Shown: positions 7,757 through 14,027 of the stretch, one piece after another
How the letters are laid out: each line of letters starts with the position of its first letter
Numbering within the stretch: the stretch's first letter is position 1
Origin: JABRWC01 sp039961675
GTDB taxonomy: Bacteria > Planctomycetota > Phycisphaerae > UBA1845 > Fen-1342
Length of the DNA stretch: 19,158 nucleotides
NCBI GenBank assembly: GCA_039961675.1
Contig: JABRWC010000071.1
Span: forward strand, 1 to 19,158
Direction: 5' to 3'
Notes under the pieces: generated by a model
The model's input: the letters and a program-made list of their open reading frames with translations, nothing else
The model's database searches: none
Told to the model about the DNA's origin: nothing
Program-made: the position numbers and the translations under genes

Positions 7757-7863
7757 CCAACTGTCCGTTGCATAAGTGCGGGAACGCACACCAATTGGCC
7801 TCCAAGACCGGCCCGGAGGCCGGTCCCCCAATGGGCGGACCGTTTTCTTGAACGGACTGCTAA
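7757..7863. mobile_element. Small inverted-repeat element, family 2 copy A (99 bp core, MITE-like)
   Basis: The core is 7761-7859, flanked by CCAA (7757-7760) and CTAA (7860-7863), a 4-bp duplication with one change. It is the reverse-oriented relative of 11224-11321: they align end to end with about a dozen differences and one 1-bp indel. The ends share GTCCGTT as inverted repeats. The middle holds GACCGGCC, 3 nt, AGGCCGGTCCCCCAA, a variant of the GACCGGTC palindrome pair found at 1-206 and 9029-9055. On minus, the right-hand flank reads TTAG and supplies the TAG stop of the substrate-binding protein. Confidence 0.82.
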
Positions 7864-8888
7864 TCCAAGAAGTTCGCCTCGACGTACCGCGCCGCGCGAT
7901 CAAACTCGCGCAGCGCGTCGCGAAACTCGACGCGCATCGCGCGGATCGCGGCCAGCTCGCCCACGCGCGACTTGGTCTTGGCCGCGGCGCGCAGCGGAAT
8001 CTGCGCTGAGGGGCCGGCGGCCAGGCGCGCCTCGACCTCGGCCGAAAGCAGGTAGTCAATCAGCGCTTCGGCCTCCCGCGGGTGCGGTGCGCCCCGCACG
8101 ACCGCCAGCGTGTTGGGCAGCAGCAGCGCGCCGATTCCGCGCTCGTCCTGATCGGGGAAGACGACGCGCACCGGTCGGCCGGCGTCCACCTCGATGACGG
8201 CGTCGTCGGTGTCGGTCAGCGCGAACGCCAGCGCCCCGGCGCCGACCATTTCCGCACAGGCCTTGTTTCCACCCAGGATGCGGATGTCGTTGCTGCGAAA
8301 CGATCCCAGCAGTCCCTCGGCCGCCTCGGCGCCCAGCGCCGCGAACAGGCAGGCGACGTGCGAGGCGGTAGTTCCGAACAGCGGCTTGGCGATGCCGACG
8401 CGCCCACGCCACTTCGGGTTGGCCAGATCGCGGATCGACGCCGGAATTTCGGTCGGCGGCACCAGGTCCGTGTTGACGATGAGGACGCGCGCGCGGGCCG
8501 CAAACCCGTACCAGTATCCGTCGGGGTCGCGGAATTCCGGCGGATATCCCTCGGCATTGGGAGGGCGACACGGCTCGAGCAGCCCCTCCTCGCGCAGCCG
8601 GAGCGTGTTCAGAATCTCGTTGTTCCAGAACACGTCGCAACGCGGGCGGTCCTTCTCCGCGCGGATGCGGTTCGTGAGGCCGATCGTCTTGGTCGACTCG
8701 GTGTCGAAGACCGGCTGCACGTCGATGCCGGTCGCGCGCGTGAACTCTTGGAGCAGCGGCTCGGAGAACTGGCGATCCAGCGCCGCGTAAACGACGACCG
8801 TGCGTTCGGCGGCGCCGGTTGACACGCCCGCTAGACCCGCAAATGCGCAACAAGCCAACACGACGACGAGCGACCGATGAACGCACAT
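7860..8888 (-). CDS. Iron(III)-type ABC transporter substrate-binding protein (FutA/AfuA-like)
   Basis: 342 residues. It is predicted to bind a metal ion, most likely ferric iron, in the periplasm and hand it to the permease encoded upstream. Residues 1-26 are a Sec signal peptide (MCVHRS, then a hydrophobic stretch, with GVSTGA at the end). The mature part begins with VVVYAALDRQFSEPLLQEF and TGIDVQPVFDTESTKTIGL, the hallmark of the iron-binding family 1 fold. CDVFWNNE, YWYGFAARARVLIVNTDLV, NPKWRGRVGIAKPLFGTTASH and the C-terminal Pro/Ala-rich QIPLRAAAK region follow as in FutA proteins. The start ATG 8888 is supported by AGGGAG about 7 nt upstream. The permease gene ends 400 bp upstream and the gap holds a mobile element and repeats, so an original operon may have been split. 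The ATPase subunit is absent from the window. The TAG stop lies in the CTAA flank of element family 2. Confidence 0.9.
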   Translation of the reverse strand: MCVHRSLVVVLACCAFAGLAGVSTGAAERTVVVYAALDRQFSEPLLQEFTRATGIDVQPVFDTESTKTIGLTNRIRAEKDRPRCDVFWNNEILNTLRLREEGLLEPCRPPNAEGYPPEFRDPDGYWYGFAARARVLIVNTDLVPPTEIPASIRDLANPKWRGRVGIAKPLFGTTASHVACLFAALGAEAAEGLLGSFRSNDIRILGGNKACAEMVGAGALAFALTDTDDAVIEVDAGRPVRVVFPDQDERGIGALLLPNTLAVVRGAPHPREAEALIDYLLSAEVEARLAAGPSAQIPLRAAAKTKSRVGELAAIRAMRVEFRDALREFDRAARYVEANFLD

Positions 8889-9028
8889 GATCGTCTCCCT
8901 ACCCCACGGGCATTCTGCTTCCCTGAATTCCGTAGCAGAGGACCACCGCCTTCGACGGCCACAACAGCCTCCACGGACCTCCCCGTTCGATGGTCGCCGC
9001 AGCGCCGAACCTACGAGCCCGACGCAAC

Positions 9029-9055
9029 GGACCGGTCAAAGACCGGTCCCCCAAT
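9029..9055. repeat. Single GACCGGTC palindrome-pair repeat
   Basis: GACCGGTC (9030-9037), AAA, GACCGGTC (9041-9048), then CCCCAAT. This is the same unit as in the tandem array at 1-206 and can fold into an 8-bp stem with a 3-nt loop. It directly abuts the CTAG (9056-9059) that begins family 1 copy 2. Confidence 0.8.
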
Positions 9056-9177
9056 CTAGCGTTCTGTCTCAGAAATTCGCGGCATGATTCCGGGGACGGC
9101 ATACCTCTGGTTCGCCACGCAAAGCAGAGCTTTGCACTCGCCGACTCTAAGGACGTATTTGTGAGACAGGACACCCG
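9056..9177. mobile_element. Small inverted-repeat element, family 1 copy 2 (114 bp core, MITE-like)
   Basis: The core is 9060-9173, flanked by CTAG (9056-9059) and CCCG (9174-9177), in the same orientation as copy 1 at 4399-4512 and the same length. The left end reads CTAGCGTTCTGTCTCAG and the right end, on the opposite strand, GTGTCCTGTCTCACAAAT, giving clear inverted repeats around CTGTCTCA. Differences from copy 1 are concentrated in the right third. It sits between the ABC permease gene and the substrate-binding protein gene. The rest of the 8889-9288 gap shows no gene. Confidence 0.8.
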
Positions 9178-9288
9178 TGTAGTGACTCGCGATAACTTGC
9201 TCGTTTCGCGCGTGCGGTTTTCAGCTTGAGATGGCGGTTCGAGGCGGCATTCAACCCCGGGATACGGTCACGTTTCAATGAGTCACTA

Positions 9289-10767
9289 CTAGGAGCGGTC
9301 TCCGACCGTGACCCGTCCCGCCTCCGATTCCAGCCCGCGCCGCAGCAGCAGCACCAGCCCCAGCCACGGCGGCACGATCACCAGCCCGGCCGCGATCGCC
9401 AGCACCGCCAGATCGCGGTACACGCCGAAGTGCAGCAGCGTGAACGACCTCACGGACACCGGCGTCCAACCCGGCGGCGCCAGGAGCATGGTGCAGGGCA
9501 GCTCGCCCACGCACAAGACGCACACGACGAGGAAGGCGGTCGCCGCGTCGCGACGCACCAGCGGCCGGACGATGTGCCGCTGCGTATGCAGCCAATCGCA
9601 TCCGTCGAGCCGGGCCGCAAGCTCCATCTCCACCGGTATGCGCTGCACCGCCGGACACAGCAGCACGATCGCGAGCGGAAGAAATCGAACGACGTACCCA
9701 AGCACAACGCTCGCCGGCGTGTCGTAGAGCCATGGTCCCCAATGCGGATGATTCAGCAGCTCAATCAGGCTGATGCCAATCACTGGCGCCGGACTCGCAA
9801 GAAGCAACACCATGCCGCAGCACAGCGCCAGCGCCGCCACGCGCGTGCGCACGGCCGCCCACGCCAGCGCAATCGACAAGCCGACGATCACCGCCGCGGC
9901 GAGCAGCGCGAGCGTTGCCGTCAGCGTCAGTTCGCCGCGCAGCGCCGCAAGCGATTCCACAAAAGCCTGGAAAGATTCGATGTGCACCATCAACGAACGG
10001 CCGACCGGCGCCGCGACCGCGAGCACGACGAGCGCGCAAGCCCCGGCCAGCGGCCAGCGCCACACGCGTAGACGTATCGTCCGCGGCGGCGCGCCCAGGG
10101 GCCAATCGCGCGTTGGACCCGCGCCGCGCCGGGCTGCCAACCACAACGCCGCGATCCCTCCCAGCCCGAGGGCCAGCAGCGGCAGCGACGGTGCCAGCGT
10201 GGCGACACCGGCGCGCTGAAGTGCGAATTGCGTGTAGACCTCCTCAGCGAACGTCCGCACCGTAAGCAGGTCCGTGATCGAATAGTCGGCGGATACAAGC
10301 AGCGCGACGACGAGCCCGGCCGCGGCCAGCGCCCACCCGCATTGCCGGAAGGTCACGGACCAGAGCACCCGCAGTTCGCCGGCGTCGAGGCGCGCCAGGT
10401 CTTCAAGTTCCCGATCCCCCCTGCGTAACGCCGCGGCGAGAATCAGCGCCGCGAGCGGCGCGTGCACCAGCGCGTACAGCCCGCCCGCGGCCAGCGCTGA
10501 CCCGGCGAGCCTCCACAGCGGCACGACGGAGACGACCAGGGTCATCGTCACGTAACCCGGCACACAGGCCGCAAGCAGCAGCAGGGCCAGCAGCAGCCGC
10601 CGGCCGGGCAGATCGGTGCGGGCGATCAGCACCGCGAGCAAAGCGCCGACGACGACCGCGACAATCGCCGCCGTTCCGCTGACCGCGGCGGTCGTCGCCA
10701 GCAGAGCGGGCCAGCGCCCGAAGTCGAGCATGCCGGCGGCCTCGGTTGAGCGGGCCTTCGCGGGCAA
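9289..10767 (-). CDS. Iron(III)-type ABC transporter permease (FbpB/AfuB-like, two fused 6-TM units)
   Basis: 492 residues from the TTG at 10767; stop TAG at 9289-9291. It forms the membrane channel of a metal uptake ABC transporter. LIARTDLPGRRLLLALLLL near the N-terminus is characteristic of the iron permeases. Two EAA loops that contact the ATPase are visible (RELEDLARLDAGELRVLWSV and PVEMELAARLDGCDWLHTQR), one per half. The start is a problem: the same frame stays open upstream and encodes a basic segment (GAAGRRRLTVV) and a hydrophobic segment (TAAALHALIFLCCAAVPLFAL), which looks like the first TM helix, yet it has no ATG, GTG or TTG. An ATC at 10902 preceded by GGAG at 8 bp would give 537 residues, close to family length. 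The last residues VTVGDRS are encoded by a palindromic repeat (9296-9308). No ATPase gene is in the window; the substrate-binding protein lies 400 bp downstream. Confidence 0.88.
   Translation of the reverse strand: MPAKARSTEAAGMLDFGRWPALLATTAAVSGTAAIVAVVVGALLAVLIARTDLPGRRLLLALLLLAACVPGYVTMTLVVSVVPLWRLAGSALAAGGLYALVHAPLAALILAAALRRGDRELEDLARLDAGELRVLWSVTFRQCGWALAAAGLVVALLVSADYSITDLLTVRTFAEEVYTQFALQRAGVATLAPSLPLLALGLGGIAALWLAARRGAGPTRDWPLGAPPRTIRLRVWRWPLAGACALVVLAVAAPVGRSLMVHIESFQAFVESLAALRGELTLTATLALLAAAVIVGLSIALAWAAVRTRVAALALCCGMVLLLASPAPVIGISLIELLNHPHWGPWLYDTPASVVLGYVVRFLPLAIVLLCPAVQRIPVEMELAARLDGCDWLHTQRHIVRPLVRRDAATAFLVVCVLCVGELPCTMLLAPPGWTPVSVRSFTLLHFGVYRDLAVLAIAAGLVIVPPWLGLVLLLRRGLESEAGRVTVGDRS
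9293..9313. repeat. Palindromic repeat forming the 3' end of the permease gene
   Basis: CGGTC-TCC-GACCG (9296-9308) is the same hairpin core as at 757-773, here with a 5-bp perfect stem. It lies inside the permease reading frame and encodes its last residues; the gene's TAG stop follows at once, within a CTAG (9289-9292). This suggests that the repeat reached the gene end and supplied a new C-terminus, or that the stop region is a favoured site for repeats. Confidence 0.5.
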
Positions 10768-11040
10768 GTCCGCGGCCTTCGCCAGGGCGAATAGCGGTAC
10801 GGCGGCGCAGCACAGGAAGATGAGCGCATGGAGGGCGGCGGCGGTGACAACGGTGAGCCGGCGCCGGCCGGCGGCGCCGCGAATTGGAAAGCGGTTTTCG
10901 ATGGCCGCCGCTCCGCGTGACGAACGGCGCGATCGTAGGCGATTCAGGTGGAAATGAAAGCCGGCGAGCGATTCGGCGTCGATCGCACGTCCGGCGTATC
11001 ACTCATCATTCAGGGGCGCATGAAGTTCCGCAGCGATCCC

Positions 11041-11146
11041 GCCGTCAACTTCGCGCTCCCGCCGTCAACTTCGCGCTCAAGACGTCAACTTTGCGCTCAC
11101 GCCGTCAACTTCGCGCTCAAGACGTCAACTTTGCGCTCACGCCGTC
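11041..11146. repeat. 20-bp tandem repeat, five copies, with an exact 40-bp dimer repeat
   Basis: Units begin at 11041, 11061, 11081, 11101 and 11121, and a partial sixth begins at 11141. Two unit types alternate, GCCGTCAACTTCGCGCTCAA and GACGTCAACTTTGCGCTCAC. The block 11061-11100 is identical to 11101-11140, which shows recent duplication of a 40-bp dimer. It lies in the gap of about 460 bp between the 5' end of the permease gene and the 3' end of glmS; nothing there looks like a gene. Confidence 0.93.
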
Positions 11147-11166
11147 ATTCCCGCGAACGCGGGAAT
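11147..11166. repeat. dRS3-like palindrome ATTCCCGCGAACGCGGGAAT
   Basis: A perfect 9-bp inverted repeat around AA. The form ATTCCC-N8-GGGAAT is the dRS3 type known from Neisseria and seen in many other bacteria. It directly follows the 20-bp tandem array, sharing the CGTCA of the sixth partial unit, so the array may have grown next to, or out of, the edge of this repeat. Confidence 0.75.
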
Positions 11167-11219
11167 CCAGCTCTTGCGCTCTGCGCGGGCTTCCGATCTT
11201 TCTGGGTTGCTCGATGGGC

Positions 11220-11325
11220 CTAGCAGTCCGTTGAAAAAACTGTCCTCCCATTGGGGGACCGGCCTCCAGGCCGGTCTTGGAGGCCATTTGGGGTGAGCTC
11301 CCGCACTTTTGCAACGGACAACTAG
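11220..11325. mobile_element. Small inverted-repeat element, family 2 copy B (98 bp core, MITE-like)
   Basis: The core 11224-11321 is flanked on both sides by a perfect CTAG (11220-11223 and 11322-11325). The terminal inverted repeats, read inward, are CAGTCCGTTGAAAAAAC and TTGTCCGTTGCAAAAG. It is the inverted partner of 7761-7859. The intact CTAG duplication makes this the best preserved copy and the best evidence for a CTAR-type target. It lies 37 bp downstream of the glmS stop on minus, with CTCTCGCGAGAG (11334-11345) between them. Confidence 0.85.
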
Positions 11326-11361
11326 GCCCCGCGCTCTCGCGAGAGTGACGGCCGCGACCAC

Positions 11362-13188
11362 CTATTCCACCGTGACCGCCTTCGCCAGGTTCCGCGGCTT
11401 GTCCACGTCGCAGCCGCGCAAGACCGCCGCGTGGTAGGCAATCAGTTGCAGCGGCACGACGGTGATCAGCGGCGAGAGCATCTCGGGCAGTTCCGGCACG
11501 TAGAGCACGTGCTCGGCGTGCTCGCGGATTTCCGTGTCGCCCTGCGTCGCGACGGCGATCACGCGCCCGCCGCGGCTGCGCACTTCTTCGATGTTGCCGA
11601 TGCTCTTCTCGTACCAGTGGCCCTGCGGCGCGAGCACGACGACCGGCATGTTCTCGCTGATCAGCGCGATCGGCCCGTGCTTCATCTCGGCGGCGGGCAG
11701 ACCCTCGGCGTGGATGTAGCTGATTTCCTTGAGCTTGAGCGCGCCCTCCAGGGCCACGGGATACTGGTTTCCGCGGCCGAGATACAGCCAGTTCTCGGAG
11801 TCCACGAACTCGGCCGCAATCTGCCGGCATTGTGATGAGAGCTTCAGCGCCGTTTCGATCTGCTCCGGGACGCGTTGCAGTTCGGTGAGGTAGCGGTGGC
11901 ACTCTTCCTGACTCATGTGCCGGCGGCGGCCGAGGAACGCGGCCAGCATCGCCAGCACGGTCACCTGGCCGGAGAACGCCTTGGTGGAGGCGACGCCGAT
12001 CTCCGGACCCACGTGCAAATACACGCCGGCGTCGGTCTCGCGGGCGATGGTGGAGCCGACGGCGTTGACAATGCCGAGCACCAGCGCGCCCTTGTCTTTG
12101 CCCTCGCGCAGCGCGGCCAGCGTGTCGATCGTCTCGCCGCTCTGCGAGATCGCGACCACGACCGTACCGTCCTCGATGATCGGGTTTCGGTAGCGGAATT
12201 CGCTGGCGTACTCGGTTTCGCACGGGATGCGAGCCAGCTCCTCGATCAGGTATTCGCCGACCAGGGCCGCATGCCACGCCGTGCCGCAGGCCGTGAGAAT
12301 GATGCGCTGGGCCTTGATGAGCTCGCGCGAGACCGAAGTCAGTCCGCCCAGCACCACGCGGCTCTGCTCGGTGTCGACTCGGCCGCGCATGCAGTTCCGC
12401 AGGGCTTCCGGCTGCTCGAAGATCTCCTTGCTCATGAAGTGCTGGTGGCCGCCCAGCTCGAGCTGCTCCAGCGTGTACTCGATCTCCTCGATCTCCTTGG
12501 TCACCGGGGCGGCGTCCAACGTCGTGGTGTGGAATGAGTCGCGCGTGATGACGGCCACCTCGTTGTCCGCCAGGTAGATCACCTGCGACGTGTGCTGCAC
12601 GATCGCCGCGGCGTCGGACGCGACCAGGTTCTCACCGTGCCCCAGCCCCAGGATCAGCGGGCTTCCGCGACGGGCGGCGACGATCTTGCCCGGCTCGTCG
12701 GCGTGAATGACGGCGATGCCGAATGTGCCGCGCACTTCGCGCAGCGCCTTGCGCACCGCGTCCTCGAGATTCCCGGCGTAGAAGTGACCGACGAGCTTGG
12801 CGAGCACCTCGGTGTCGGTCTCGCTGGACATGGTGACGCCTTCGCCGGCCAGGTACTGCTTCAGCACGCGGTAGTTCTCGATGATCCCGTTGTGCACGAG
12901 GGCCAGCTTGCCGCTGTTGTCGCGGTGCGGGTGGGCGTTGTTCTCTGTGGGCGCCCCGTGCGTGGCCCAGCGAGTGTGGGCCATGCCGATCGTCGCTGAT
13001 TCCAGCTCGCGGTCGAGCTTTGATTCGAGCACGGAGATGCGGCCGACCGCCCGGCGGATCGCGAGCCTGCCGTCGCGGATCACCACCAGCCCGGCCGAGT
13101 CATACCCGCGATAATCGAGCCGTTTCAGCCCCTCGATCAGGATCGGACACGCCTTGCGCTGTCCGATATAGGCAACGATTCCGCACAT
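11362..13188 (-). CDS. glmS: Glutamine-fructose-6-phosphate aminotransferase (isomerizing) GlmS
   Basis: 608 residues, the full family length. It makes glucosamine-6-phosphate from fructose-6-phosphate and glutamine, the first step to UDP-GlcNAc for peptidoglycan and other envelope sugars. The N-terminal class II glutaminase domain starts MCGIVAYIG with the nucleophile Cys2, followed by RLDYRGYDSAG, HTRWATHGAPTENNAHPH and ALVHNGIIENY. Two SIS domains follow: the first with ILTACGTAWHA and VVVAISQSGETIDTL, the second with WLYLGRGNQYPVALEGALKLKEIS and EGLPAAEMKHGPIALI. The C-terminus DVDKPRNLAKAVTVE contains the lysine that closes the sugar-binding site. The start at 13188 has GGGAG 8 nt upstream. 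It is a single-gene unit divergent from hpt. There is no sign of the glmS ribozyme in the short leader. Confidence 0.98.
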   Translation of the reverse strand: MCGIVAYIGQRKACPILIEGLKRLDYRGYDSAGLVVIRDGRLAIRRAVGRISVLESKLDRELESATIGMAHTRWATHGAPTENNAHPHRDNSGKLALVHNGIIENYRVLKQYLAGEGVTMSSETDTEVLAKLVGHFYAGNLEDAVRKALREVRGTFGIAVIHADEPGKIVAARRGSPLILGLGHGENLVASDAAAIVQHTSQVIYLADNEVAVITRDSFHTTTLDAAPVTKEIEEIEYTLEQLELGGHQHFMSKEIFEQPEALRNCMRGRVDTEQSRVVLGGLTSVSRELIKAQRIILTACGTAWHAALVGEYLIEELARIPCETEYASEFRYRNPIIEDGTVVVAISQSGETIDTLAALREGKDKGALVLGIVNAVGSTIARETDAGVYLHVGPEIGVASTKAFSGQVTVLAMLAAFLGRRRHMSQEECHRYLTELQRVPEQIETALKLSSQCRQIAAEFVDSENWLYLGRGNQYPVALEGALKLKEISYIHAEGLPAAEMKHGPIALISENMPVVVLAPQGHWYEKSIGNIEEVRSRGGRVIAVATQGDTEIREHAEHVLYVPELPEMLSPLITVVPLQLIAYHAAVLRGCDVDKPRNLAKAVTVE

Positions 13189-13203
13189 CCTCTTCGCTCC
13201 CGT

Positions 13204-13257
13204 GGGCGAAACGCCCGGTAGATCGGCATTCTAGCGTGCAACACCGGGTTGTACGAA
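13204..13257 (-). promoter_or_regulatory. Candidate glmS promoter and leader hairpin
   Basis: Read on minus: a weak -35 TTCGTA (13257-13252), an 18-bp spacer, then TAGAAT (13233-13228), 5 of 6 bases of the -10 consensus. Transcription would start about 33 nt before the ATG. The leader then contains the perfect hairpin GGGCG-TTT-CGCCC (13216-13204) directly before the GGGAG Shine-Dalgarno, where it could affect ribosome access. Confidence 0.35.
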
Positions 13258-13432
13258 CGCCGCCCGCGACCGTTCGCGCCCCACCGCAGATCGGCCGGTT
13301 ACCGCACTCGGTCGCGGAACGATCCGATGAAAACGTGCAAAGCCGTCGTTCGCACGGGCCGGTGTGTGTCCTCGCGCGCGCGCGTACAGGCCCAACCAGC
13401 CCCGAACGAGAAATAATCTGGGAGTTGCACCG

Positions 13433-13759
13433 ATGCCGTCGGCGTCGCCCGAACCGCTCCGATCTTCGCTCTTGGCTGCCGACCCGGACATGCGCGACCT
13501 GGTCGCCGAGTTCGTCGGCGAGTTGCCGACGCGCATCGAAAGCGCCCGGCAGGCGCTGGAAGCCGCGGACTGGACGCTGCTCAAGCGCATTGCGCACCAG
13601 TTGAAAGGCGCGGGCGGATCGTACGGTTACCCGGACATTACGCGTCTGGCGGCGGCGATGGAGGCGAGCTGCACGTCGCCCGACGACCAGCAGTTCCGCG
13701 AATGGCTGCGGCAACTCGAAGAACTGACCGCGGCGGCCCGAATCGGCCTCCGCGTCTGA
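13433..13759 (+). CDS. Stand-alone Hpt (histidine phosphotransfer) domain protein
   Basis: 108 residues, a single Hpt domain. Such proteins pass a phosphoryl group between the receiver domain of a hybrid kinase and a response regulator in multistep phosphorelays. The phosphorylation motif IAHQLKGAGGSYGY places the phospho-accepting histidine at residue 55, with the Lys at +3 and Gly at +4 that define the family. It is preceded by the helix FVGELPTRIESARQALEAADWTLL and followed by two further helices. ATG 13433 is chosen over an upstream in-frame start (13364) because GGAG lies 8 nt before it and the Hpt fold begins right after; the upstream extension is basic and unlike the family. No kinase or response regulator is adjacent, so its partners are unknown. 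It is divergent from glmS and convergent with metH. Confidence 0.9.
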   Translation: MPSASPEPLRSSLLAADPDMRDLVAEFVGELPTRIESARQALEAADWTLLKRIAHQLKGAGGSYGYPDITRLAAAMEASCTSPDDQQFREWLRQLEELTAAARIGLRV

Positions 13760-13767
13760 CACCCCCG

Positions 13768-13878
13768 AGCCGGCTCGCCGGCTGGCGTGCGCAAACCCCC
13801 TGAACCGCGGACGCAATCTGTGCCGCGAATGCGGCCGGCACCGCACCCATCAGAACCGCGAGCGCAAGCGAGCGCCGT
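13768..13878. repeat. Palindromic and short-repeat sequences between hpt and metH
   Basis: AGCCGGC-TC-GCCGGCT (13768-13783) is a perfect inverted repeat 9 bp after the hpt stop. It has no T-run, so it is at best a weak terminator for hpt. At 13855-13878 the phrase CCGCGAGCGCAAGCGAGCG resembles short GC-rich repeats that I associate with planctomycete spacers; that is recall, not a search. The remainder of the 268-bp gap shows no gene. Confidence 0.4.
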
Positions 13879-14027
13879 CCATCGCAGCACGACGTACGAA
13901 CGGCTGTCGCGCAGCGGGTGCATTCACAGGTCGGTGCGAACGCTGACTCGCAAGCGGCCCAGACTTCGTCGATCCTGCGATCCGGCGCGAGTCGGGACGT
14001 GGGTGTGCGTCGGCGCCCGGTCGTTCC

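Noticed and set aside
11117..12277. 386-residue minus-strand frame overlapping the 3' part of glmS
   Set aside because: It is in a different frame from the conserved GlmS and runs through the mobile element; Arg/Gly-rich with no motif.
13189..13432. glmS ribozyme in the glmS leader
   Set aside because: The likely leader is only about 33-40 nt and shows just one small hairpin, too short for the ribozyme core.
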